A stretch of 24,765 nucleotides of DNA from Gammaproteobacteria bacterium (GTDB lineage Bacteria > Pseudomonadota > Gammaproteobacteria > Granulosicoccales > Granulosicoccaceae): contig JAHQVR010000050.1 of the NCBI GenBank assembly GCA_019634245.1, positions 1 to 24,765 on the forward strand. The letters run 5' to 3'. The first letter of the stretch is position 1, and each line of letters begins with the position of its first letter. Below, piece by piece: positions 1 to 7,202 of the stretch. Below the pieces are notes generated by a model that was not told the origin of the DNA, did no database searches, and worked only from the letters and a program-made list of their open reading frames with translations. Made by a program: the position numbers and the translations under genes.

Positions 1-171
1 GACTGTATTAACCGGACTCATATCTTCGGAATCGAGACTATAATAATATGATCCAAAGGATTTAATGGATTGCGGTCTGCTGGTGGCTTGTGGTTCGAAG
101 ATTTGAATATCTGCAGTCGGATCATCCAGCTTCCAATAACTGGATAAGGCTGGTTTGCGTTGGGCAGGCAT
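1..171 (-). CDS. Partial unknown protein running off the left edge
   Basis: An open frame begins with ATG at 171-169, directly after an in-frame TAA, and stays open for 57 codons to the window edge. Its first 50 bases overlap the end of the GH42 gene in a different frame, as in tightly packed operons. The visible residues are hydrophilic and acidic (SYWKLDDPTADIQIF near the start, then a Tyr-rich YYYSLDSEDM stretch), with no signal peptide or membrane segment. I recognise no family. I see no good Shine-Dalgarno sequence before the ATG. The smooth composition and the absence of stops in this frame, while the other two minus frames stop nearby, favour a real gene, probably co-transcribed with the beta-galactosidase. 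The alternative is chance openness of a short frame. Confidence 0.45.
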   Translation of the reverse strand, partial: MPAQRKPALSSYWKLDDPTADIQIFEPQATSRPQSIKSFGSYYYSLDSEDMSPVNTV

Positions 172-1900
172 TTAAATAATGCACGGTGTTCTGCTGATAA
201 TGAAAACCCCAGCCATCGGGAAATTGCGCTTTGGGTGTAAGCCCCGTGCGGCAGTGCTCGCGCCAATCGGTGATCGAAATTTCACCCAGGTGGTCGTGCT
301 GCGCGATTTCAGTGTGCCATTGAGGTAGCGATTCGGAGCGCACCACTTGCAGATCGATCAGCTGTTGAAAGGCGCCAGGTGGCAGTTCGCCGGGAATGTG
401 CAGTTCATCGGTTTTACTTCCCGTTCGGGCACACAATACGATAGTGGCATCCAATGTGTTCAAGTGGTTTACGAAAGCGGCTTTAGGGCTCGTTGAATTG
501 GCTAGCACTATCAGTGAATAACCGGATAGGTCGCTCTGCTCAGATACGATGTCAACTTCCAAGGCGAGTTGCCGCAGGGCAGCGTAAATACGCTGGGTAA
601 ACATCAGTGGGTCGTAGTGTTGTCCCAAGGGCTGCTGAATACGTTGAAGTTGGTCACCCGCATAATCAAATACCACGGCCACTTGAGCGGATGGGAAATC
701 GCGACTGTTGATCAGCAGTTTTTTGTCTGTTAGTAGGGTTAAGTCGCGATGCAGCTGCGCTACTTCCCTAGCGCCGAGATCCTCTTCACCGTTGGGCAAG
801 CATAAGCCTGTGTGCATTTGCTCTTGCGCAAACGGTGCCTGTCGATAGCGAAAGTAACTCATCACTTCGGCACCGTGAGCGTAAGCTTCCAGCCCCCAGA
901 GTCGAACCATACCCGGCAATGGAGCAGGATTGTGTGGTGCCCAATTCACCGGCCCTGGCTGTTGTTCCATCACCCACAAACGGTTGTGCCCAACGCATCG
1001 GTAGAGCGCATGATGGAATGATGAGCTGTCCGGATCACCAGTTCGCAAAAATGAGGCCTGCTGTTCGGCATCGTGTCCGTCACGCGTGAGAAATCCGATC
1101 GGGTAGTTATCCCAACTCGCGATGTCCAAGTTTTCTCCTACACAGAAGTGATCGAACTCGACAAAATTACCCATGTAGTTGTGCAGCAGATCTACTTCAG
1201 TGTGCGCTCTTAGAATATCGATTTGTCGTTGGTTAAACGCCACCACTTGATCGGTTGAGTAGCGCCAAAAGGCCATACGATGAGACGGGTTGGCTTCAGT
1301 GACCGTTTGTTGAGGCAGCGCGATGTCGTCAAAAGCGCTGTATTCCATGCTCCAAAAGACATTACCCCATGCCGCATTTAAAGCTTCAATAGTGGAATAC
1401 CTTTGTTTGCACCAGGTGCGAAAACCCTTTGTTGCCGCATCTGAGTAACTCAAAATGGTGCTATGGCAACCATATTCGTTGTCAATCTGCCAGGCAATGA
1501 CATCGGGGTGTTGACCGAATTGTTTCACCAGTGCGCTGACGATGCGCTCACATTCTTTGCGATACGGCTCATAAGAGAAGCAATAGTGTCGCCTGGACCC
1601 AAACTGTCTGGGTTGACCCTGTTCATCCCGCGCGAGCATGTCGGGGTGATCTTTGATTAGCCATCGAGGTGGTGTGGCTGTGGGGGTGCCTAAGACAACT
1701 TTCAATCCAGCCTCGGACAAACAAGTGATAGCGCGTTCTAACCACTGAAATTCAAATTGGTGGCGTTGGGGTTCTAAGCGACTCCACGCGAACTCACCAA
1801 TTCGTACGACGTCTATTCCCAGGCTACTCATATGTTTGGCTTGTGCAGGCCAGAGTGTTTCAGGCCAATGCTCCGGGTAGTAGCACACTCCGAGTTTCAC
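122..1900 (-). CDS. GH42 family beta-galactosidase
   Basis: This is a cytoplasmic glycoside hydrolase of family 42, expected to remove terminal beta-galactosyl residues from oligosaccharides. The 592 residues open with the family's typical start (GVCYYPEHW) and form the TIM barrel. The acid/base Glu lies in WQIDNEYG (Glu142) and the nucleophile Glu in VMEQQPG (Glu312), both intact. No signal peptide is seen, which suits hydrolysis of imported sugars. The start codon is GTG at 1900, with AGGA about 10 nt upstream. The protein is somewhat shorter than many relatives (about 650-690 residues), mostly at the C-terminal beta domain. The end overlaps a possible next gene at 1-171. No sugar regulator or sugar permease is visible nearby, so the natural substrate cannot be told. 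Family assignment is firm; the exact substrate is inferred. Confidence 0.93.
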   Translation of the reverse strand: MKLGVCYYPEHWPETLWPAQAKHMSSLGIDVVRIGEFAWSRLEPQRHQFEFQWLERAITCLSEAGLKVVLGTPTATPPRWLIKDHPDMLARDEQGQPRQFGSRRHYCFSYEPYRKECERIVSALVKQFGQHPDVIAWQIDNEYGCHSTILSYSDAATKGFRTWCKQRYSTIEALNAAWGNVFWSMEYSAFDDIALPQQTVTEANPSHRMAFWRYSTDQVVAFNQRQIDILRAHTEVDLLHNYMGNFVEFDHFCVGENLDIASWDNYPIGFLTRDGHDAEQQASFLRTGDPDSSSFHHALYRCVGHNRLWVMEQQPGPVNWAPHNPAPLPGMVRLWGLEAYAHGAEVMSYFRYRQAPFAQEQMHTGLCLPNGEEDLGAREVAQLHRDLTLLTDKKLLINSRDFPSAQVAVVFDYAGDQLQRIQQPLGQHYDPLMFTQRIYAALRQLALEVDIVSEQSDLSGYSLIVLANSTSPKAAFVNHLNTLDATIVLCARTGSKTDELHIPGELPPGAFQQLIDLQVVRSESLPQWHTEIAQHDHLGEISITDWREHCRTGLTPKAQFPDGWGFHYQQNTVHYLNACPTQTSLIQLLEAG

Positions 1901-2161
1901 AATGGTTAGTTCCTATTAGTTCGTATAGTGGATGGCGTGAGTTTACTGCAGAAAAGTCTTAAATCATCGCTAGTAGTGTTCGATAGTCGAAATTTATTCT
2001 GCGGCTGCCTCGCTTTGCTTGAGCAATGACAGTGCAGACCAATCCCCCTTTAGTGTGATTGCGTGAAAATTTTTTATGGCCATACTTCTCGCAGCATTTT
2101 ACGTGGTTAGGAAAGTAGTTACTCAACAGCGGTGTCTTGTTGAGTTCAGGGATAATTTACT
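1901..2161. promoter_or_regulatory. Divergent intergenic region, GH42 / EamA transporter
   Basis: This 261-bp gap separates two divergent genes and must hold promoters for both, but no strong sigma-70 match stands out on either strand. One small palindrome, TTCGATAGTCGAA at 1979-1991 (5-bp arms, 3-nt spacer), could be an operator but is short enough to be chance. On the plus strand an AGGGA about 9 nt before the ATG at 2162 is a reasonable ribosome-binding site. I see no coding potential here. Confidence 0.3.
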
Positions 2162-3118
2162 ATGTATTCAGTTGCGATCAGCCCGCTGTGCGCCGCGTTC
2201 GTTTTACTTTGGAGCTCCGGTTGGATCGCTTCAAAGGTCTCCTTAGATCACTTGGGCGCCTTCAGCTTTTTAAGCTGGCGCTATCTTATAGTGATCGTTC
2301 TGTTAGCGCTGTTAGTCATCGCACTTCGCAGTTGGCAATCCCTGGATGCGAAGCAGTGGCGGCTACATATTAGCGTCGGATTTCTATCTCATGCGGTTTA
2401 TTTATCGACGAGCCTGGTTGCGATGCAGATGGGTGTTAGCGCCGGCATGGTCGCGTTTGTAACAGCTTTACAGCCGCTGCTTACGGCTACTGTGTCGCGC
2501 CACATTACTGGTGAGACTGTGACCTCTATCCAATGGTTGGGGGTGGCGCTGGGTGTGTCAGCCGTTGGTTTGGTCGTCGCAGACAAGATTGTACTTGGAG
2601 GGTCTGCGTTGGCCTATGCTCTGCTCGTAGCATCCGTTTGTAGTCTTAGTTTTGCAACCTTGCTCGATCGCCGTCAGGTGTTAGCTCGGCGTGCGCAACA
2701 AAAACCACCGATTCCATTAAGTTTTGTATTGTTAATACACTGCGTCACTGCGTATCTGGTTTTTACGATGATGGGTTTGGTTGTTGAAGGGCTCGAGATA
2801 CCTGCGACTCGCGAGGCTGTGTATTCCTTGTTCTATATGGCAGTGGTGGTATCAATAGGATCGTTTGGGTTGATGTTCTATTTACTTCGGCGAATGAGTG
2901 CCACACGGGTATCGGGTCTAACGTTCTTAACACCACCCACAACCATGTTGATCGCCTGGTTTATGTTCCAGGAACAGCTATCAACCATGGATTTTTTTGG
3001 GTTAACTCTGGCTGCGATGGCGGTTTTTCTAGCCACTCGTCGGTCTTTATCAGAGCCGGCTGCCTACCTTAATAAGGATCGGCCACGGCCGGTGAAATTG
3101 GATATTGAGTTGGCCTAA
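2162..3118 (+). CDS. EamA (DMT superfamily) inner-membrane transporter
   Basis: This is a drug/metabolite-type transporter of 318 residues with about ten hydrophobic segments arranged as two EamA repeats, the usual size and layout of the family. The first repeat begins with PLCAAFVLLWSSGWIASK, matching the family's Trp-Ser-Gly opening, and the second begins near residue 180 (SFVLLIHCVTAYLVF). A charged tail follows the last helix. Members export or import small metabolites such as amino acids or purines; nothing in the sequence or neighbours reveals the substrate. AGGGA about 9 nt before ATG supports this start. The gene stands alone, convergent with the VOC gene 12 bp downstream, and no terminator hairpin is evident between them. 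Confidence 0.9.
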   Translation: MYSVAISPLCAAFVLLWSSGWIASKVSLDHLGAFSFLSWRYLIVIVLLALLVIALRSWQSLDAKQWRLHISVGFLSHAVYLSTSLVAMQMGVSAGMVAFVTALQPLLTATVSRHITGETVTSIQWLGVALGVSAVGLVVADKIVLGGSALAYALLVASVCSLSFATLLDRRQVLARRAQQKPPIPLSFVLLIHCVTAYLVFTMMGLVVEGLEIPATREAVYSLFYMAVVVSIGSFGLMFYLLRRMSATRVSGLTFLTPPTTMLIAWFMFQEQLSTMDFFGLTLAAMAVFLATRRSLSEPAAYLNKDRPRPVKLDIELA

Positions 3119-3130
3119 AGTTCAGAATCA

Positions 3131-3523
3131 TCAGTGGCGCTGGACTAAATCCCAAAGATTGCCGTAGCCGTCTTTCAGAACACAAACCATACCGTAAGAC
3201 TCTTCACTAGGCGCTCTGGCGATCTCTACACCCTGTGCAAGGTATCTTTCATAGTCAGGCCAAAAATCATCCGTATCCAGAAATAACCACACCCGTCCGC
3301 CTGATTGATTGCCAATCGCGGCTTTTTCCCGATCGTTTTTGGCCTTTGCCAATAATATCTTTGCTGCCGTGGATCCAGCTGGTCTTACCACTACCCAGCG
3401 TTTACCCGATGGTTCTAGTTCGGTGTCTTCAACGAGTTCGAAACCAAAGGTATTCACATAGTGATCAATCGCGCGATCATAATCATCGATTACCAAAGAG
3501 ATCATGCTCAGATGCTGAGTCAT
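3131..3523 (-). CDS. VOC superfamily protein (glyoxalase/dioxygenase-like fold)
   Basis: This 130-residue protein of the vicinal oxygen chelate fold has the size of single-module relatives. It shows two beta-alpha-beta-beta-beta halves: SMISLVIDDYDRAIDHYVNTF at the start, and WLFLDTDDFWPDYERYLAQG followed by VLKDGYGNLWDLVQ at the end. The first-strand position often occupied by a metal-binding His in metal-dependent members is not a His here, so catalysis cannot be assumed; binding or resistance roles are equally possible. It starts 6 nt after the DapF-like gene and probably forms the last gene of a three-gene unit (lipoprotein, DapF-like, VOC). Family is confident; the activity is unknown. 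Confidence 0.85.
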   Translation of the reverse strand: MTQHLSMISLVIDDYDRAIDHYVNTFGFELVEDTELEPSGKRWVVVRPAGSTAAKILLAKAKNDREKAAIGNQSGGRVWLFLDTDDFWPDYERYLAQGVEIARAPSEESYGMVCVLKDGYGNLWDLVQRH

Positions 3524-3529
3524 TTGGTA

Positions 3530-4552
3530 TCAACCCACTTGCGCATCTGCAGCGGCGGGACCGAGCTTAATGCCGTGTGTCGCAATGACACTTTGGGCTT
3601 GTTGATACAGGGTTTCATAAGCTCGGGTTTCGTGCAGAATCTCGGTTTTGTTGTTTAACTGTTCAAGGGATTCGGAAGCGCGGTTTAGCGTGACAGTGGC
3701 CTTGTATTCGTAGGTGGCATTGCCCTGCATTTTTAAGGACAAGTTAGCGTTCGCTGCACGGTGAGGCAGACAAATCACAGACCCATTGCGATTGAACACC
3801 GTGATAGCGGTGTCGAAGGCGCACTCGCTGAGCAAACACATGGCTGTCACCGAGGCCGCCATGGCGCTTCCGCACGAGCCTGTGATACCAGCGCCACGTT
3901 CAAAGGTGCTAACGAATATTTCGTTCTCCCCCAGTAGCTTGACCATGGAAATGTTGGCTCTATCGGGTAAACAGGCGGGTGCCGACTCGGCGATAGCGCC
4001 CAACCGCCTTAGCGTATCTTCATCGATGTGGGACACCAAAGTCACCAGCTGAGGATTAGGCGCAGCCAAAGCGGTGAAATTTAATTGGTCGCTGAGTTCG
4101 GGAATAGGTTGATCGATCACCGGATTATGAACATGCACAATGGGCACGTCCCTGGTCTCTACTGACAATGGCCCCATATCAATTTGAGTGGTCACGACAC
4201 CTTGGGTGGTGGATTCTAGTAGTGTGCCAGTGACTGAGCCTTTGCCAATTTCAATGGTTAACTCGGTTCGATTCAAATCCTCAGCGCCAAAGCGTGCGAT
4301 ACAACGTAATCCGTTGACACACGTCAACGCCTCAGAGCCATCGGGATTGAACATGCGCATACGCACGTCACTCTGGCTGCTGTTCTGATAGAACAGCACG
4401 CCATCGGCACCCAGCGAACCTCGTCGATCGCATAAGGTACGGGATATCCAAGCTCTGTCGGACTCATCGATTTGGTGTTGCGAGGGGTCACGCTCGTTGA
4501 CGAGCAAGAAATCATTGCCAGAACCATGGCACTTCAGAACGGATAATTGCAT
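3530..4552 (-). CDS. DapF-family epimerase/racemase, divergent
   Basis: This 340-residue protein belongs to the PLP-independent diaminopimelate epimerase family, in which two cysteines exchange the alpha proton. Both are present: Cys78 in NPDGSEALTCVNGLRC and Cys227 in ERGAGITGSCGSA. The N-terminal GSGNDF motif and the substrate-loop Asn (PDRANISMV) are also kept. It departs from the classic enzyme in several places: CGNG has become CVNG, GNPH has become PNPQ, and the usual Cys-Gly-Thr-Gly is CGSA. It is also about 60 residues longer than the usual 275, with an extra C-terminal tail from about residue 280. It is not beside lysA or xerC, the common neighbours of housekeeping dapF. It could be a true dapF or a paralogue acting on another amino acid, as in the histidine racemases of this fold. 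It lies 14 nt after the lipoprotein gene. Confidence 0.8.
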   Translation of the reverse strand: MQLSVLKCHGSGNDFLLVNERDPSQHQIDESDRAWISRTLCDRRGSLGADGVLFYQNSSQSDVRMRMFNPDGSEALTCVNGLRCIARFGAEDLNRTELTIEIGKGSVTGTLLESTTQGVVTTQIDMGPLSVETRDVPIVHVHNPVIDQPIPELSDQLNFTALAAPNPQLVTLVSHIDEDTLRRLGAIAESAPACLPDRANISMVKLLGENEIFVSTFERGAGITGSCGSAMAASVTAMCLLSECAFDTAITVFNRNGSVICLPHRAANANLSLKMQGNATYEYKATVTLNRASESLEQLNNKTEILHETRAYETLYQQAQSVIATHGIKLGPAAADAQVG

Positions 4553-4566
4553 GGGACTAGGTAGCG

Positions 4567-5562
4567 TTATGGTAGTTGCGAGGATTGCGCTGGAGAGAAC
4601 CAGAAATCTTCCACCAGAGTCTGGAAACCATCGCTGGTGATCAAGTAGTTCACCGTTTCATCGTTGCCGGTCTCGGGTGAGACACGTACCTTACTTCCAT
4701 CGATAGAGGTAATCTCGAGCTCTCCAGAGGCCAGATGATCGGTGTGTCGCCAGCTAGCGGTGACATCCATCGATTCATTTAGATAGACAAATTCAGGGTT
4801 CAGATTCAGGCTGCCCCTGAGCGGCGTTTGGCTTGCAAAAAGGAGCACGGCTGAGCCCGTTTCACTGAAACTGTGTGCTGTTGTGCTGCCATCGGTGTCC
4901 TGTTCATGATTAAAGCTCTGCAGGTAATTCGCATCACGGATTTCGAAGGTGCTTTCGCCTGTTTGAATCTGGTAGAGACGGGTGTTAAACAGGACTTGAT
5001 AATATTGCCGAAAGCCAAAAACGCCAGCGGTTTGCGTTAATGTTGCGTCGAGTGTTTCGAGCACGCCGTTCTGTGTTCGAGTCACCGAGCTGATCTCATA
5101 GTTCTGGTGAACGATGGTGCCCTGACCAGCACCTTCGGTTTCCGTGTCGACAATCACTGGGCCATCGAGGAGCGTGTTAGCGATAGCACAATCGCTAAAT
5201 TCAAACTCAACTCGATGAGATTGATTGGGGCCCAAGACAGAATCATCGTAGGTTTCTATACGCTTAAAGGTCCCGTCGTTGTTGCAACTACCGGACAGTT
5301 CAGTGCCGCTGGGCTGTGTGCGAGGTGCTCCCCAAATAGCTTCGCCCGATTGCAGTGTTGCGACAAAAGATTGGTAGCCCTGACCGCGGAGCAGGCTCAA
5401 TGAGGTTTCCAGCACGCTCACATACGTATTGGATGTTATTTCATTGCTACCTGGATCGTCACTGGGTAGGGCTGAGTCTGTCTGAGTGGACGAGTCCGAG
5501 CAGCCAAACAGGCAAACAATGGCGAAGCTAGTTATCCAATGCCGCATAATAGGGACTCGCAT
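4567..5562 (-). CDS. Predicted lipoprotein of unknown function
   Basis: This protein of about 331 residues starts with a lipoprotein signal: a short basic N-terminus, a hydrophobic core (ITSFAIVCLFG) and a lipobox Cys at residue 21 (LFGC), followed by the Ser/Asp/Thr-rich linker typical of outer-membrane or periplasmic lipoproteins. The rest is beta-rich and acidic, with two cysteines (SGSCNNDG and FSDCAIA) that could form a disulfide. I recognise no domain. ATG at 5562 is chosen; a TTG just upstream and an ATG at 5547 are alternatives, and none has a convincing ribosome-binding site. It is the first gene of a probable three-gene unit with the DapF-like and VOC genes, but nothing shows a shared pathway. 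Confidence 0.75.
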   Translation of the reverse strand: MRVPIMRHWITSFAIVCLFGCSDSSTQTDSALPSDDPGSNEITSNTYVSVLETSLSLLRGQGYQSFVATLQSGEAIWGAPRTQPSGTELSGSCNNDGTFKRIETYDDSVLGPNQSHRVEFEFSDCAIANTLLDGPVIVDTETEGAGQGTIVHQNYEISSVTRTQNGVLETLDATLTQTAGVFGFRQYYQVLFNTRLYQIQTGESTFEIRDANYLQSFNHEQDTDGSTTAHSFSETGSAVLLFASQTPLRGSLNLNPEFVYLNESMDVTASWRHTDHLASGELEITSIDGSKVRVSPETGNDETVNYLITSDGFQTLVEDFWFSPAQSSQLP

Positions 5563-5620
5563 CAAACGAAGCGCAGTTTTAGAATACCTGATTGTGGGTT
5601 CCCGGAGGGGCCCAATTCAA

Positions 5621-5647
5621 GTGCAAAACCTGTCTAATCGGACAGGT
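5621..5647 (-). terminator. Probable intrinsic terminator of the nrdJ operon
   Basis: Read on the minus strand, the hairpin ACCTGTC / GACAGGT (7-bp stem, 6-nt loop, 5628-5647) is followed by TTTTG. It lies about 50 bp after the ppiC stop and before the lipoprotein gene, where the operon should end. The T-run is short, so termination may be partial and some read-through into the lipoprotein gene is possible. Confidence 0.55.
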
Positions 5648-5698
5648 GCTGTATTTTTACCGCGAGATTGGGGTGGGATGCTGCCTATCGATGGGTGA

Positions 5699-5977
5699 TC
5701 ACGATCGCTCAGTCACTTGAACCACGTGAAAACCGAACTGAGTTTTAATCGGGCCTTGTACGGCGCCAACTTCGCCTTCAAAGCAGGCGGTTTCAAACTC
5801 AGGCACCATTTGGCCCTTTCCAAAGGTACCCAAGTTGCCACCATCGCGACTGGATGGGCAACTGGAATTCGCTTTTGCCACATCGGCAAAATCAGCACCG
5901 GCGTTTATTTCATCGATTAAGGACTGACACTTATCTTCAGTATCTACCAGGATATGGCGGGCAGTAGCCGAACTCAT
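5699..5977 (-). CDS. ppiC: PpiC-type peptidyl-prolyl cis-trans isomerase (parvulin)
   Basis: This is a 92-residue single-domain parvulin, the same size as E. coli PpiC (93). It catalyses cis/trans isomerisation of peptide bonds before proline. Typical blocks are visible in order: ARHILV at the start, ADFADVAKANSSCPS, GGNLGTFGKGQMVPEF, and the closing TQFGFHVVQV. There is no signal peptide, so it acts in the cytoplasm. Its ATG overlaps the stop of the preceding gene by 4 nt (ATGA), so it is translationally coupled and belongs to the ribonucleotide reductase operon. The gene just before it encodes a six-proline run, which makes the pairing curious, though a functional link is only a guess. Confidence 0.93.
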   Translation of the reverse strand: MSSATARHILVDTEDKCQSLIDEINAGADFADVAKANSSCPSSRDGGNLGTFGKGQMVPEFETACFEGEVGAVQGPIKTQFGFHVVQVTERS

Positions 5978-6261
5978 TTTTTTGGTCTCCAGATTCCGAA
6001 CGCCTCTTGTGGCGGCGGTGGTGGTGGGGTTTTCTGCTGTTGTTTGGTGACATCTTCCATTACGTGTCGAGAGAACGCATTCAATTGGTCAAGTAAATCC
6101 GATTTTTGAGCATCGGACATGGTCTGTTGTCCGAGCAGAAATCCGACAATGGCACTTAGGTACTGAGACGTAATCCCCGGGTCGGCGGCCTGTGGGTCAT
6201 GTGATTCCAGAAGGCTAACGACATCGTTGACGAGTTGGGTCGAGAGTTGTAAATCGCTCAT
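5974..6261 (-). CDS. Small unknown protein with a six-proline run, nrdJ operon
   Basis: This 95-residue protein is mostly alpha-helical by eye (SDLQLSTQLVNDVVSLLE, then SDLLDQLNAFSRHVMEDV), with a central more hydrophobic stretch (ITSQYLSAIVGFLLGQQ) that is probably an amphipathic helix rather than a membrane span. Near the C-terminus it has KTPPPPPPQEAFGIWRPKK. A run of six prolines would stall ribosomes without elongation factor P, so expression should depend on EF-P. I do not recognise the family. Both ends overlap neighbours by ATGA (zinc-ribbon gene before, ppiC after), which strongly supports a real coupled gene. A role linked to ribonucleotide reductase is inferred only from location. 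Confidence 0.82.
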   Translation of the reverse strand: MSDLQLSTQLVNDVVSLLESHDPQAADPGITSQYLSAIVGFLLGQQTMSDAQKSDLLDQLNAFSRHVMEDVTKQQQKTPPPPPPQEAFGIWRPKK

Positions 6262-6464
6262 GCATACACGCGCTTACCGCGCACTGGCTGAATAGGACCG
6301 TCAGCATACTCGTTCTGCTGCAAAAGTGTCTCTCGATGATCATTCTGATGGGTCGTCATGCGAACACTGCCACAGACTGGGCACTCATGCCAATGCGTGC
6401 ATGCCCGTACCGTGGTTTCACTTTTGGTTCGAATCATCGTTGAATGGCAGCTGTTACATTTCAT
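6258..6464 (-). CDS. Small zinc-ribbon protein, nrdJ operon
   Basis: This 68-residue protein has two Cys pairs, CNSC at residues 3-6 and CPVC near residues 28-31, separated by about 21 residues, the arrangement of a zinc ribbon. The C-terminal half is polar and ends in VRGKRVYA. I chose ATG at 6464, preceded by GGTGA at a suitable distance. A GTG at 6494 would add ten residues and overlap nrdJb by 23 nt. The stop overlaps the next gene as ATGA. The function is unknown; small zinc ribbons may bind nucleic acid or protein. Its place just after the redox zinc-ribbon tail of NrdJb is suggestive but proves nothing. Confidence 0.78.
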   Translation of the reverse strand: MKCNSCHSTMIRTKSETTVRACTHWHECPVCGSVRMTTHQNDHRETLLQQNEYADGPIQPVRGKRVYA

Positions 6465-6471
6465 TGCCCAA

Positions 6472-7185
6472 TCACCCACACTTGGAGTCGCCACAGTTCA
6501 GGCAAGTCTGGCAGCCGTCACGTAAAACCACGGCTTTCTGATTGCATTTGGCGCAGTGGGTGGCATTCGCCATCCAGGCCTCTTCGGCGGCAGGTTCCTC
6601 CACGGTAGAGGCAGCAACGGGGGGAATCTCACCGGCCAACTCAGCCTTTTTTTCCTCAATCAGCGCTTTTTGATGGGCATCGAGTTCAGGGGCTTTGAGC
6701 ATGCCAATATCAATCAGATGACGCTCAATAATCTCACCAATCTCAGCGATGATCGACGGCATATACTTGCCTTTGTTCCAATACCCACCTCTGGGATCAA
6801 ATACAGAGCGAAGCTCTTCGACTAAAAAAGTGACATCACCACCTTTTCTGAACACCGCAGACATGATGCGGGTCAGCGCTACAATCCATTGAAAGTGGTC
6901 GAGATTCTTAGAATTGATAAATACCTCGAATGGCCGTCTAAGCTCGTGCTCTGTGCCTTCATTCAAAACGATATCGTTAATCGTGATGTACATCGCATGG
7001 CCTGAGACATGCTCAGGGACTTTCAGCTTGTAAGTGGATCCGATCAGCTTATCGGGCCGCTCAAGCGTTTCATGCATTTGAATAACGTCGGCTTTGGTTG
7101 CCACGGCAGGTGTGGTAGCACCCTCATTCTCCTTGGCATCCTGGGCATTCACGGCATAGCCCACTATTTTTTTGTCTATTTTCAT
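6472..7185 (-). CDS. nrdJb: NrdJb: small subunit/C-terminal part of split class II ribonucleotide reductase
   Basis: This protein of about 237 residues corresponds to the C-terminal part of B12-dependent ribonucleotide reductase, encoded separately as in pseudomonads. The central region (SGHAMYITIND, RPFEVFINSKNLDHFQW, FDPRGGYWNKGKYMPSI) matches the TSCPD-type domain. A linker rich in Ala and Glu follows, and the end carries a Cys-rich ribbon with CAKC, then CQTC, C and a final Cys-Gly. In this family such C-terminal cysteines pass electrons from thioredoxin to the active site of the large chain. I chose ATG at 7185, 17 nt after the nrdJa stop, with GAG about 8 nt upstream; a GTG at 7197 would add four residues. 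It must work together with NrdJa. Confidence 0.88.
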   Translation of the reverse strand: MKIDKKIVGYAVNAQDAKENEGATTPAVATKADVIQMHETLERPDKLIGSTYKLKVPEHVSGHAMYITINDIVLNEGTEHELRRPFEVFINSKNLDHFQWIVALTRIMSAVFRKGGDVTFLVEELRSVFDPRGGYWNKGKYMPSIIAEIGEIIERHLIDIGMLKAPELDAHQKALIEEKKAELAGEIPPVAASTVEEPAAEEAWMANATHCAKCNQKAVVLRDGCQTCLNCGDSKCG

Positions 7186-7202
7186 ATTGGTTCTCACACC
7201 CG

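Noticed and set aside
18..266. Minus-strand 82-codon frame at the left edge
   Set aside because: It overlaps the GH42 coding end in another frame and its composition looks random; the frame starting at 171 is the better candidate.
1979..1991. Operator TTCGATAGTCGAA near the GH42 promoter
   Set aside because: Five-bp arms are too short to separate from chance, and no regulator gene is nearby.
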